Shown here: positions 1-8,332 of the stretch, piece after piece
Numbering within the stretch: the stretch's first letter is position 1
Layout of the letters: every line of letters starts with the position of its first letter
DNA from: CAKSXP01 sp964609305
Lineage (GTDB): Bacteria; Bacillota; Clostridia; Oscillospirales; Oscillospiraceae
Length of the DNA: 32,136 nt
Assembly: GCA_964609305.1 (NCBI GenBank)
Contig: CAZSRK010000027.1
Coordinates: forward strand, 1 to 32,136
Direction: 5' to 3'
Notes under the pieces: model-generated
What the model was told of the DNA's origin: nothing
Seen by the model: the letters and a program-made list of their open reading frames with translations, nothing else
The model's database searches: none
Translations under genes and position numbers: made by a program

Positions 1-27
1 TGCAAACGGTTGTACCTGTTTTACCCT

Positions 28-61
28 TTCTTTTCGCAAAATACATATTTTGCGAAAAGAA
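28..61. repeat. Perfect palindrome, putative recombinase core site (left)
   Basis: Two 16-base arms (28-43 and 46-61) are exact reverse complements around the central dinucleotide CA at 44-45; the inner arm reads TTCGCAAAATA. A related site lies at 1217-1242, just past the recombinase terminator, with the central dinucleotide TG. Such near-palindromic cores with a short asymmetric centre are typical of tyrosine recombinase crossover sites. Use by the adjacent recombinase is inference; a plain protein-binding palindrome is the alternative. Confidence 0.5.
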
Positions 62-113
62 CACTCTTTCAGGCAAGTGTATTCTAACATGAGTGTTTTG
101 AAAGGGCAAGTGT
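60..113. repeat. Cluster of short repeats upstream of the recombinase
   Basis: The nonamer GGCAAGTGT occurs at 72-80 and again at 105-113, a 33-base spacing, and AACACTC at 60-66 is the reverse complement of GAGTGTT at 91-97. Repeats next to a crossover palindrome could be accessory (arm-type) binding sites for the recombinase, or operator sites. The remaining bases up to 260 hold no gene that I can support; TTGATA at 153-158 and TATACT at 173-178 are only 14 bases apart, so no good promoter is called. Confidence 0.35.
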
Positions 114-260
114 TTTGTATCTTTTGTAACAAAAGCGTAACATAACTCGAGGTTGATAAAAATCTCAAATTTTATACTTTATGTAAACCAAAAGACGTGT
201 GGAGTCCGTGTTCGGCGGACAGTCATTACAATCGTCAAATAAGAAAGGAGATATATTATA

Positions 261-1174
261 ATGTATACAACCAAATCCGATACTTTCGGCCGTCTTATCG
301 AGGATTGGATAGAAGCCGGCGCCGACGGGTTGAAGGAAACAACGCGCGCAGCCTATGCAACCGTTACGCAGGCGCACATTTTTCCCGCCTTAGGAGAGAT
401 GCCGACCGCCGATGTCACTGCCGAGCACGTCAGCACACTCATGTGCAGCAAAACGGATACGCTTGCTCCCGCCACGATGCGGATAATCGCCGCAGTATTA
501 CGCGGCGCACTTCATTTTGCCCAGGTGGAGGGATCGGTCAGTGAGGAATGCGCCTCTGCAATAACGGCTACGCGCTCCAGCAGGCGTACCGAGGTGCGTT
601 CACTGTCCCGTACGGAGCAGGCGGCCCTTGAAAAAGTGCTAGTCGGGACCGATCCAAGCCGTCTGGGCGTCCTGCTCACTCTGTATACGGGCCTTCGTAT
701 AGGCGAATTATGCGCCCTGCGATGGGGAGACCTTTCTCTTGAGGACAGAACAGTCCGCGTTTCCCGATGTGTACAGCGAATCAGGCGGAGATCCGGCGGG
801 GAAACGAAAACTGAGCTGTACTTTGGCTCACCGAAATCGATTAATTCCGCACGCTGCATACCTATGCCCAGTAAGGTCGCATCGCTTTTGCGCCATATCG
901 AGTCCGAGCCGGACGACTATTTCCTTTCCTGTGGGAAAAAATTGTTGAACCGCGCACACTGCAATACCGGTTTAAGTCTTATTTAAAGGAAGCGGGACTT
1001 CGAGATTACAATTTCCACGCGCTACGGCATACTTTTGCCACAAGATGGATGGAGCGCGGGTTCGACGTCAAGGCTCTTTCATGCATACTCGGACATGCTG
1101 ACGTCTCTACTACATTAAATATATACGTTCACCCATCAATGGACACTATGCGCGGTTTTGCTGATAGGCTGTAA
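261..1174 (+). pseudogene. Tyrosine recombinase/integrase, frameshifted
   Basis: Phage-integrase-family site-specific recombinase, about 304 residues if read across one frameshift. The first frame starts at ATG 261 (AAAGGAG about 10 bases upstream) and gives the SAM-like N-terminal DNA-binding domain and the start of the catalytic domain, with the first catalytic Arg in TGLRIGELCALRW and the beta-hairpin Lys in GSPKS. It runs out at 986. From the A6 run at about 940 the -1 frame continues with EPRTLQYRFKSYLKEAG, the HALRHTFATR box, LGHADVSTT and the nucleophile Tyr in NIYVHP, stopping at 1174. All six catalytic positions are therefore present but split over two frames. One A missing from the run explains it: a real mutation, an assembly error, or ribosomal slippage. 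A strong terminator follows, then the SLH protein gene. Confidence 0.85.
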
Positions 1175-1216
1175 AAAAGCAATCCCTGTCGTTTTTGGCA
1201 GGGATTGCTTTTTGTT
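1174..1216 (+). terminator. Rho-independent terminator of the recombinase
   Basis: Fifteen-base perfect stem (1174-1188 with 1199-1213, core GCAATCCCTG), 10-base loop, ending in a T run; the A run on the left arm would let it act on the opposite strand too. It overlaps the recombinase stop codon. Confidence 0.9.
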
Positions 1217-1242
1217 TTTCGCAAAATATGTATTTAACGAAC
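1217..1242. repeat. Putative recombinase core site (right), inverted relative to 28-61
   Basis: The left arm TTCGCAAAATA is identical to that of the site at 28-61, the centre is TG instead of CA, and the right arm (TATTTAACGAA) is imperfect. Compared as a reverse complement with the left site it matches at 24 of 26 positions; in direct orientation at 22 of 26. The better inverted match suggests that the recombinase gene lies between inverted sites. Function is inferred. Confidence 0.45.
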
Positions 1243-1338
1243 ACAGCGGGCAAAAAAAGCGTGGTACTCCCGCTTGCAGGTTGGCCAAAGGATATCCGGA
1301 CCTGTGAACGAGTACATATAATATCCCGCTGTGCGGGA
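1242..1338 (+). promoter_or_regulatory. SLH gene promoter region and leader hairpins
   Basis: A perfect -10 hexamer TATAAT lies at 1317-1322, 39 bases before the ATG; I see no convincing -35. CACAGCGGG (1242-1250) is the reverse complement of CCCGCTGTG (1325-1333), and the right copy can instead fold locally as TCCCGC-TGT-GCGGGA (1324-1338) in the leader, so two mutually exclusive pairings are possible at DNA level. This region lies outside the putative right crossover site. Confidence 0.5.
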
Positions 1339-1360
1339 AATCTACAAGGAGGAGTTACAT

Positions 1361-3817
1361 ATGAGAACTCTGAAGAAAACCCTGTGCCTCGCTCTGGCGC
1401 TGGTTCTCTGCCTCGGTCTCGCCTCCGCCGGCTTTGCCGCCGGTCTGGACGACTTTACCGATGCAGATCAGGTCGGCGCTCAGTACGAGGAGGCCGTTGC
1501 CGTACTCATCGGTACCGGCATCGTAGACGGCATGACCGGCGGAACGGAGATTAATCCCACCGGTGCGCTCACCCGTGAGCAGGCCGCAAAGATCATCACC
1601 TACATGGTGCTTGGTAAGGATATCGCCGAAAGGCTGACCGCTGACAGCGATCCCTTTGACGATGTTAAGGCCGACCGTTGGAGCGCCGGCTACATTTCCT
1701 ACTGCGTCAATGAGGGCATCATTGTCGGCTTCGGCGACGATACTTTCCGTCCGACCGACGAGCTGACCGGTTATCAGTTTGCAGCAATGGTACTGCGTGC
1801 CCTTGGCTTTGGCCTGAATGGCGAGTATGAGGGCAGCGGCTGGACCATCAACGTTGCTAAGGATGCTTTCACTATCGGTCTGTTTGCTGGCGACGCTGCT
1901 GCAGCCATCAATGACTCTATTCAGCGTCAGCAGGCTATGCTCATAGCTTTCAATGGACTGGACTATGCTCCCAACGGAGAGACCAGCGAATATGTTGTCA
2001 AGAATGCGGGTGGAACCGTTCTCTACCGCGGTACTGACGCCGTCACCGCTCTTGTTATGCAGCAGGCCAATGCTGGGTCTACTCTGACTGTTGAGACCAC
2101 CAAGGCCGGTTCTCTCGGCGACACCGTTTACGGTCTGACCGAGGGCACGAAAGAAGACGATTTCGGTCGTGTTTCCAAGACCTATACCAACGGTAAGTCT
2201 GGAAATGACGAGGTTGTTTATGCCTCCTTTGAGCCCACCGCTCTTCTGACCTATACCGCTCAGACCACCAAAGCCAAGATTACTTCTGACCTCAAGGCTC
2301 TCGGTATTGATACATCCAATATCACCCTGAACATGAGAGTTAATGGGGCCACATCCACAGACCTTGCCTCTACTGTGGGCGGAAATGGAACTCTGATCCA
2401 GGTCTACGCCACTTCCACGGCAAACACCTATGAGGCTGTTATTATTCATACTTATGTTAAAGTGCTTGCTGAGGGCGACATCAAAGCCGCTACTGCTGAC
2501 AAGGCCGCGTATATTACGATTGATGGCAAGGAGTATGAGACCGATGCTTTCAAGGCCGGCGACGTTGTCCTCTACACCGCGACTGATTCTAAGATCGTCA
2601 ATGTGGTTAAAGCTAACTCCGTGTCCGGCACTGTCACGGCGACTGCATCCGGCTACTTCCGCATAAACGGCGAGAGGTATGAGCTGAGCTATCATAATGA
2701 CAGTGTTACCATTGGCTCTACTCCTGGTTACACGGTAAGCAATAATACCTACACTTACTACCTCGACAGCTATGGTTACGTTATCCACGCTATCCAGGGC
2801 GAGACTGCTCCTGTTGAGACCAGCAACGTCTATGTTATTGCAACTGCTTCCACAACGATTCCTGGACAGCAGGGAGACAATCTCTTTGAGACAACTGATG
2901 GTTCTGCTGCCGCTCAGGCCAAGGTCATAGATCTTACCACAGGCACAGTTTCCATCAAGAACATCGGTATCGTTAAGGGCAATGACAACAAGTACTACTA
3001 CGCCAACATGAGCGGCGCTGCCAGTAGCGAGGCTGTCAGCCTTAATAACGTTAAGTACTTCGATAATGGGACAACAGCGACTGCGTTTGCTGACGCTGGC
3101 CTGTACGAGTACACCGAGCTTGCTGACGGCTCCATCGTTCTGGGCGATAAGCTCGACACTTCTGTGACCATCGAGAAGAACAAGGTAGAAATCACCACAG
3201 GACTGTATGCCAATGCATCTACCAATGTCACCGTGTTTGAGTATAACGCTGATTACACGACCATTACCAGGACCGAGTATGTCGGTGTTGCAAACTTCCC
3301 CGAGACCGCGATTAGTGGTATTGCAGCGGTTGATTCCGTAGCAGCCACCGGCGCTGTTAATAGCGTTGTGATCGTAAGGGCTGCAACTCCTGTCGCAGCG
3401 CCTGCTGTCTATGCCGTTTATAACGGACTGGGCGAGTACAGTGCCGACGGTCAGGCCTATGGCTTCTATGTGAATGGTGAGCTGGTTAACTACTACCTTG
3501 CCAGCGGCGTGAATGCTTCTACTGCCGGAATTGATGCAGTAAGTGCGGGCGACGTTGTGACTATTACTCTCACCGATGGCAAGCTTGCTGCAAGTGCTGT
3601 TGCGGCTGCCAGCGAGGTTGCTGACGCCGTTGAGGTTACCTATGTGACCGAGACTTACTTTGTTGCCGGCGGTACCGTCTACACCTTCGCAACCACTGGT
3701 TGCCAGGTTATCAATGCAGAGACTAAGGCGGCTGATACCATCGAAATCGGGGACACTGTTACCGGTTACGGCGCTGACGCCAATAATATTGCGTTCGTCG
3801 TGGTCGCTGCCGACTGA
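1361..3817 (+). CDS. Secreted S-layer homology (SLH) domain protein
   Basis: An 818-residue exported surface protein. The start is ATG 1361, set by AAGGAGGAG at 1346-1354; the frame is open further upstream but without a better site. Residues 1-27 form a signal peptide (basic MRTLKK, hydrophobic leucine/alanine core, AFAA-like cleavage near residue 27). Three SLH modules follow at roughly 29-85, 97-150 and 160-205, with the typical GI(I/V)xG and LTREQAA/ELTGYQFAA elements; SLH modules bind pyruvylated or related secondary wall polymers. The remaining 600 residues are Thr/Ser/Ala/Val-rich beta-type sequence in which I recognise no catalytic motif and no sortase signal. Third codon positions carry more T than in neighbouring genes, which fits a highly expressed or separately evolving surface protein. 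It may be a main S-layer subunit; that is inference. Confidence 0.88.
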   Translation: MRTLKKTLCLALALVLCLGLASAGFAAGLDDFTDADQVGAQYEEAVAVLIGTGIVDGMTGGTEINPTGALTREQAAKIITYMVLGKDIAERLTADSDPFDDVKADRWSAGYISYCVNEGIIVGFGDDTFRPTDELTGYQFAAMVLRALGFGLNGEYEGSGWTINVAKDAFTIGLFAGDAAAAINDSIQRQQAMLIAFNGLDYAPNGETSEYVVKNAGGTVLYRGTDAVTALVMQQANAGSTLTVETTKAGSLGDTVYGLTEGTKEDDFGRVSKTYTNGKSGNDEVVYASFEPTALLTYTAQTTKAKITSDLKALGIDTSNITLNMRVNGATSTDLASTVGGNGTLIQVYATSTANTYEAVIIHTYVKVLAEGDIKAATADKAAYITIDGKEYETDAFKAGDVVLYTATDSKIVNVVKANSVSGTVTATASGYFRINGERYELSYHNDSVTIGSTPGYTVSNNTYTYYLDSYGYVIHAIQGETAPVETSNVYVIATASTTIPGQQGDNLFETTDGSAAAQAKVIDLTTGTVSIKNIGIVKGNDNKYYYANMSGAASSEAVSLNNVKYFDNGTTATAFADAGLYEYTELADGSIVLGDKLDTSVTIEKNKVEITTGLYANASTNVTVFEYNADYTTITRTEYVGVANFPETAISGIAAVDSVAATGAVNSVVIVRAATPVAAPAVYAVYNGLGEYSADGQAYGFYVNGELVNYYLASGVNASTAGIDAVSAGDVVTITLTDGKLAASAVAAASEVADAVEVTYVTETYFVAGGTVYTFATTGCQVINAETKAADTIEIGDTVTGYGADANNIAFVVVAAD

Positions 3818-3841
3818 TCTCATAATACAATTAACCCAAGC

Positions 3842-3873
3842 AAAAAGGGAGCCCTTCGGGGCTTCCTTTTTTT
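3842..3873 (+). terminator. Terminator of the SLH gene
   Basis: Stem GGGAGCCC/GGGCTTCC (one G-T pair) closed by a stable TTCG tetraloop at 3855-3858, followed by a run of T to 3873. Confidence 0.93.
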
Positions 3874-3987
3874 CGCCCGTTTTACGCCTGCGTTCCGGCG
3901 GGAGTCAGCTATTGTGCCATATTTGGCCGTTTCTGTTCTCTGGAGTGCTGATTTTCCGCGTAAAGTGATGATTTCCGGGCATGAAAA

Positions 3988-4018
3988 AAAGGGAAAAACA
4001 CCCTCCGCGTCGTATAAT
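3988..4018 (+). promoter_or_regulatory. Promoter of the dGTPase-like gene
   Basis: TATAAT at 4013-4018 is preceded at fixed distance by GGGAAAAAC (3991-3999) and CCGCGTCG. The same arrangement, offset by exactly 1100 bases, precedes dnaG (5088-5118). The usual TTGACA -35 is missing, so either an activator or a non-housekeeping sigma factor may be involved. Sigma class not determined. Confidence 0.55.
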
Positions 4019-4051
4019 TAAATGTAAGATAAATTTTTGGAGGTGGGGATA

Positions 4052-5056
4052 TTGCTCTGCCCAAGAGAACATACCGAAAACAACGAAAAACTCATAATCG
4101 GCCCGCGCGGTGTGCTGTCCATCGACTCCCGGGGCCGCGCACGGCAGGAGGAACCGTGCCGGATAAGGACATGTTTCCAGCGCGACGTGGACCGGATAAC
4201 CCACTCAAAGGCCTTTCGACGGCTCAAACACAAAACGCAGGTCTTTCTCCAGCCGGAGGGCGACCACTATCGCACGCGCCTGACCCATACGCTGGAGGTC
4301 TCGCGCCTGGCCCGCACTGTGGCGCGGGCACTGTCGCTGAACGAGGATCTGACCGAGGCTATCGCGCTCGGGCACGATCTTGGGCACACGCCCTTCGGCC
4401 ACGCAGGCGAGCGCGCGCTGAGCGAAATAATACCCGGCGGCTTCCGCCACTATGAGCAGAGCCTGCGCGTCGTGGACATAATCGAGCGGGAAGGACGCGG
4501 CCTGAACCTGTGCTACGAGACGCGTATGGGCATCCTCAATCATACGCACGGTGCGCCCGACGACACTCTCGAGGCCACGACGGTCCGATTTTGTGACCGT
4601 ATCGCCTATATGAACCACGATCTTGACGACGCTATCCGCGCCGGTATCCTGACAAATGAGGACGTGCCCGCCGATATACGGGCCGTGATAGGCGAGCGCA
4701 ACAGTGTTCGCATAAACTCCTTCATATCTGACCTTGTCACGACCAGCCTTGACGGAGGTTTCGGCTTCTCGCCCGGGATGAACCGCATATATGAGGACTT
4801 CCACGCCTTTATGTACGAGGCTGTATACCGCAATCCCAAGGCCAAAAGCGAGGAAAGCAAGGTGTCCGGCATCATCGGAAGCATTTTTGAGCATTATGTC
4901 GCCGCGCCCGAAGAACTGCCCGAGCAATATCGCCGCATCGCCGAGAGCGAGGGCGTCAGCCGCGCCGTTTGCGACTATGTCTCCGGCATGACTGACGATT
5001 TCGCGCTGTATCGGTACAGCGAGTTCTTCATCCCGGCTGCGTGGTCCGTGCGCTGA
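4052..5056 (+). CDS. dgt: dGTP triphosphohydrolase-like HD-domain protein
   Basis: A 334-residue HD-domain phosphohydrolase of the dGTPase/Dgt-like family, which releases triphosphate from dNTPs and so trims nucleotide pools in the cytoplasm. The likely start is TTG 4052, placed 6 bases after GGAGGTGG (4039-4046); an upstream TTG at 4037 would sit before this site. Recognisable family blocks in order: an N-terminal REHTE segment, FQRDVDRITHSKAFRRLKHKTQVF, the metal-binding LTHTLEVSR His, the paired His-Asp in ALGHDLGHTPFGHAGE, and the later Asp of DRIAYMNHDLDDA. The clostridial branch is usually about 330-340 residues, as here. It sits directly upstream of dnaG and rpoD, a common clostridial order, and shares a promoter type with dnaG. 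Substrate preference within the family cannot be told. Confidence 0.9.
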   Translation: MLCPREHTENNEKLIIGPRGVLSIDSRGRARQEEPCRIRTCFQRDVDRITHSKAFRRLKHKTQVFLQPEGDHYRTRLTHTLEVSRLARTVARALSLNEDLTEAIALGHDLGHTPFGHAGERALSEIIPGGFRHYEQSLRVVDIIEREGRGLNLCYETRMGILNHTHGAPDDTLEATTVRFCDRIAYMNHDLDDAIRAGILTNEDVPADIRAVIGERNSVRINSFISDLVTTSLDGGFGFSPGMNRIYEDFHAFMYEAVYRNPKAKSEESKVSGIIGSIFEHYVAAPEELPEQYRRIAESEGVSRAVCDYVSGMTDDFALYRYSEFFIPAAWSVR

Positions 5057-5087
5057 AAAATTTTCCGAAATTTTTTAAGATAAAAAT

Positions 5088-5118
5088 AAAGGGAAAAACG
5101 CTTCCCGCGTCGTATAAA
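5088..5118 (+). promoter_or_regulatory. Promoter of dnaG-rpoD, copy of the dgt promoter type
   Basis: TATAAA at 5113-5118 with GGGAAAAAC at 5091-5099 and CCGCGTCG at 5105-5112 repeats the layout before the dGTPase-like gene (22-23 of 30 bases identical). It lies between the dgt stop and the dnaG start at 5161. Confidence 0.5.
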
Positions 5119-5160
5119 GCAATACAGCCGATTTTTTCAGACGGGAAAGGGGGACGGAGC

Positions 5161-6918
5161 ATGGCAATTCCCGACAGCTTTCTTCAGAAGCTGGCCGAGC
5201 GGTGCAGAATAGAAGACGTCGTTGGCGAATATGTCCGGCTGACAAAACGCTCCGGCTCCAATATATTCGGGCTTTGTCCGTTCCACAGCGAAAAAACGCC
5301 GTCGTTTTCCGTATCGCTTGACAAGCAGATCTATCACTGCTTCGGCTGCGGTAAAGGCGGCAGCGTTATCAATTTTATTATGGAAATAGAAAACCTGTCC
5401 TTTCGCGACGCCGTGTATTTTCTCGCGCGGCGCGCTGGCATGACGGTGCCTGAGGACAAGCTCGACGAACGCGGGCAGCAGCGCGAGCGTATGCTAAAGC
5501 TCAATCGCGATGCGGCCAGGTTCTTTTATTCGCAGCTTGGGTCGCCCGGCGGCGGGCCCGCGCGCGAGTACATATCAAAGCGCGGCATATCCCGCGTAAT
5601 GACTAAAAATTTCGGCCTCGGTTACGCTCCGGACGAGTGGTACGCGCTGTCAAACGCCATGCGCGACATGGGCTATTCGGAGCAGGAGCTTGTCGCCGCG
5701 GGACTTGCCATCGGCAACAGGTCGGGCCGTGGCGTACACGACAGGTTCCGAAGCCGGCTCATGTTCCCGGTCATCGACGTGCGCGGAAGCGTGATAGGTT
5801 TTTCCGGACGTATAATCGGCGAGGGTGAGCCAAAATATATGAACAGCCCCGAAACACTTGTTTTCAGCAAGAGTAACAATCTTTTTGGGCTGAATCTGGC
5901 TAAAAAGTCGAAAAACGGTTATATAATTTTGGCAGAGGGTAATATCGACGTTGTTTCGCTGCATCAGGCAGGCTTTGACAGCGCCGTGGCGTCCCTCGGT
6001 ACTTCACTGACTGAGGAGCAGGCTCGGCTTATCAGCCGCTATACCGACCAGGTCGTCATCGCCTATGACAACGACGATGCCGGGCGTAAGGCTTCTCAGC
6101 GCGCGATCGGTATCCTTGAAAAGCTGGATATAAAAGTGCGCGTTCTTGCCATGAAAGGCGCTAAGGACCCCGACGAGTTTATCCGCGCCAACGGGAGCGA
6201 GGCTTTCCAAAAGCTGCTAACCGCCGCGGAAAACCACATCGAGTACCGCCTGGGACAGGCGGAGGCGAAGTTTGACCTCTCGCAGAGCGAAGACAAGGTG
6301 TCCTTCCTGCGCGAGGCAGTCGATATTCTGTCAGAGCTGTCCGGCGCTGTCGAGCGCGAGGTGTATGCCGGCCGCGTCGCCGAAAAGACCGGGTTATCTA
6401 AGAGCGCGGTGCTCGATGAGGTCAGGCGAGCCCGGGCGCGTAAAGCCGCACGCGACAGGAGAAAACAGGAGCGCGAGGACACGCGGCCCCTGCGCTCAGT
6501 CCAGCCGGCGGGCAGGGGACTGAGATTTGACGACCCCGTCTCAGCCGCGGCGGAGCGCGGTGTGATCGCGCTGGTAAGTGCGGATCCGTCACTGTTTTCA
6601 AAGCCGAACGCACCGAAAGCGGAGGACTTTTCCTCGGAGTTTCTCGGCCGGCTGTATGAGGAACTGGGGAGCATGGCGCGCAGCGGCGTGCAGGCCAGCC
6701 CCGCGTCGCTCACGGCGAAGTTTTCCCAGGATGAACTGGCCGAATATACGGAAATTCTAAGTATGCCGGAGATCGCGCTGCCCATGCGGGAAAAGGCGCT
6801 TTCCGATTACATAGAAACAATGAAGTCACAGAAGATCAAATCGGCAGGCAGCGTGGATCTGCGCGCAGTTGCCGAGCAAAAACGAAGGGTAATGGTGGAT
6901 AGATATGGAAGCAACTAA
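5161..6918 (+). CDS. dnaG: DNA primase
   Basis: A 585-residue replicative primase that lays RNA primers at the fork and works with DnaB helicase. The start is ATG 5161 after AAAGGGGGACGGAG; the frame is open back to 5041 but that stretch contains the promoter. The N-terminal CHC2 zinc finger is complete (C39-x2-H42-x17-C60-x2-C63). The catalytic core follows, and the TOPRIM domain is at about 256-335 with AEGNIDVVSLHQAG (metal-binding Glu) and YDNDDAGRKA; the usual DGD is DND here, keeping the acidic pair. The region after about 430 is the poorly conserved helicase-interaction part, with an Arg/Lys-rich linker at about 425-445. The last 14 bases overlap rpoD, so the two are translated from one transcript. 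Confidence 0.97.
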   Translation: MAIPDSFLQKLAERCRIEDVVGEYVRLTKRSGSNIFGLCPFHSEKTPSFSVSLDKQIYHCFGCGKGGSVINFIMEIENLSFRDAVYFLARRAGMTVPEDKLDERGQQRERMLKLNRDAARFFYSQLGSPGGGPAREYISKRGISRVMTKNFGLGYAPDEWYALSNAMRDMGYSEQELVAAGLAIGNRSGRGVHDRFRSRLMFPVIDVRGSVIGFSGRIIGEGEPKYMNSPETLVFSKSNNLFGLNLAKKSKNGYIILAEGNIDVVSLHQAGFDSAVASLGTSLTEEQARLISRYTDQVVIAYDNDDAGRKASQRAIGILEKLDIKVRVLAMKGAKDPDEFIRANGSEAFQKLLTAAENHIEYRLGQAEAKFDLSQSEDKVSFLREAVDILSELSGAVEREVYAGRVAEKTGLSKSAVLDEVRRARARKAARDRRKQEREDTRPLRSVQPAGRGLRFDDPVSAAAERGVIALVSADPSLFSKPNAPKAEDFSSEFLGRLYEELGSMARSGVQASPASLTAKFSQDELAEYTEILSMPEIALPMREKALSDYIETMKSQKIKSAGSVDLRAVAEQKRRVMVDRYGSN

Positions 6919-8167
6919 GAACACATCAGAAGAGATGCTCGAAAAGATACCCGACGTGCAGGCCCAGGAGGAGGCCGCTGCCGTCAGTGACGAGGCACCT
7001 GCGAAAAAACCGGCAGCAAAGCGCAAAAAGAACGGCAAGGACGAGCCTCAGGCGCCCCAGAAGAGTAATGAGGAGCGCCTGAATGAGCTGATTGAAAAAG
7101 GGAAGAAGGCCGGCAAGCTCACCAGCAAGGAGCTCATGGACGTGCTGGAGGATATGGAGCTTGAGCCGGAGCAGCTCGACAAATTTTATGATACGCTTGA
7201 AAACCTGGGCATCGATACCATCTCGGAAGAAGAACCGCTGCCATTGGATGATGCGCTTCCCGCCATCGAGGAGCTTGAGGAGATCGAAGAGGCGGCCGAG
7301 GATGAGATAATTGATACCGATACCCTCGTTGACAGCTTCTCCACCGATGACCCCGTGCGCATGTATCTTAAAGAGATAGGAAAAGTCAATTTGCTATCTG
7401 CCGAGGAGGAAGTCGAGCTTGCAAAGCGCATGGCCGACGGCGACGAGGAGGCCAAAAGCCGCATGGCGGAGGCCAATCTGCGTCTGGTCGTCAGCATAGC
7501 CAAGCGGTATGTCGGCCGCGGTATGATGTTCCTGGACCTCATACAGGAGGGAAATCTCGGACTGCTTAAAGCTGTGGAAAAATTTGACTATACCAAGGGC
7601 TACAAATTTTCGACATATGCGACATGGTGGATACGCCAGGCCATAACCAGGGCCATTGCCGACCAGGCCAGGACGATACGTATTCCCGTGCATATGGTCG
7701 AAACGATAAACAAGGTCATCCGTGTTTCGCGCCAGCTGCTTCAGGAGCTGGGACATGATCCATCGCCGGAGGAGATCGCAGAGGAGATGGGCCTGCCCGT
7801 TGAGAAAGTGCGCGATATTCTCAAGATCGCGCAGGAGCCCGTGTCGCTCGAAACGCCTATCGGCGAGGAGGAGGACAGCCATCTTGGCGATTTCATCCCG
7901 GACGAGGAGGCGTCCGAGCCGAGCGAGGCTGCGAGCTTTACCCTGCTCAAGGAACAGCTTATGAGCGTGCTGTCCACGCTCACGCCGCGGGAGGAAAAGG
8001 TCCTGCGCCTGCGCTTTGGCATCGAGGACGGGCGCACCCGCACGCTCGAAGAGGTCGGCAAGGAGTTTAACGTAACGCGCGAGCGTATCCGCCAGATTGA
8101 GGCCAAGGCCCTGCGCAAGCTCCGCCATCCGTCAAGGAGCAAGAAGCTGCGCGATTTCCTGAACTGA
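6905..8167 (+). CDS. rpoD: Housekeeping RNA polymerase sigma factor (sigma-70/SigA)
   Basis: A 420-residue primary sigma factor. After a charged Lys/Glu-rich leader of about 50 residues come region 1.1 (NEERLNELIEKGKKAGKLTS), region 1.2 (DDPVRMYLKEIGKVNLLSAE), region 2 with the -10 recognition and melting helix (KFDYTKGYKFSTYATWWIRQ), region 3, and region 4.2 with the -35 helix-turn-helix (TLEEVGKEFNVTRERIRQIE). The ATG at 6905 overlaps dnaG by 14 bases, giving translational coupling. The dnaG-rpoD pair is the ancestral Gram-positive macromolecular synthesis operon without rpsU. All diagnostic segments are intact. Confidence 0.97.
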   Translation: MEATKNTSEEMLEKIPDVQAQEEAAAVSDEAPAKKPAAKRKKNGKDEPQAPQKSNEERLNELIEKGKKAGKLTSKELMDVLEDMELEPEQLDKFYDTLENLGIDTISEEEPLPLDDALPAIEELEEIEEAAEDEIIDTDTLVDSFSTDDPVRMYLKEIGKVNLLSAEEEVELAKRMADGDEEAKSRMAEANLRLVVSIAKRYVGRGMMFLDLIQEGNLGLLKAVEKFDYTKGYKFSTYATWWIRQAITRAIADQARTIRIPVHMVETINKVIRVSRQLLQELGHDPSPEEIAEEMGLPVEKVRDILKIAQEPVSLETPIGEEEDSHLGDFIPDEEASEPSEAASFTLLKEQLMSVLSTLTPREEKVLRLRFGIEDGRTRTLEEVGKEFNVTRERIRQIEAKALRKLRHPSRSKKLRDFLN

Positions 8168-8223
8168 GCCTGTGCGTCCGGGCTTAAACCGGGGATGCAG
8201 CGGATTTCCCGCTGTCCCGCCGC

Positions 8224-8278
8224 GTTTTAACAATTCAATAACATTTTAAAATCACTTCGGAAACAGAACTTATATAAA
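8224..8278 (+). promoter_or_regulatory. Promoter P1 (cls) with four 11-bp-spaced boxes
   Basis: Tetranucleotides AACA 8229, AACA 8240, ATCA 8251 and AACA 8262 are spaced exactly 11 bases. The -10 TATAAA (8273-8278) begins 7 bases after the last box, and no -35 hexamer exists where it should be. This is the arrangement expected for an OmpR-family activator binding direct repeats on one helix face. Five further promoters in the next 8.4 kb share it. Confidence 0.7.
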
Positions 8279-8296
8279 ACATAAGTATCCGATGAG

Positions 8297-8332
8297 AGGC
8301 GGCAGCCTGCCGGGCTGCCGCCTTATTTTTTT
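8297..8332 (+). terminator. Terminator between rpoD and cls, inside the cls leader
   Basis: Perfect 10-base stem (8297-8306 with 8314-8323, GGCGGCAGC/GCTGCCGCC), 7-base loop, then TTATTTTTTT. It ends rpoD transcripts, but it also lies downstream of the P1 -10 box, so cls transcripts from P1 must pass it. The cls ribosome binding site starts immediately after the T run. Confidence 0.9.

Noticed and set aside
940..1174. Programmed -1 frameshifting as the main explanation for the recombinase
   Set aside because: The slippery heptamer is imperfect (G AAA AAA in frame) and I see no clear stimulatory stem; kept only as one option.
1355..3823. 822-residue open frame on the minus strand, antisense to the SLH gene
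   Set aside because: It mirrors the codon bias of the SLH gene, has no ribosome binding site or domain, and the plus-strand product has a signal peptide and SLH modules.
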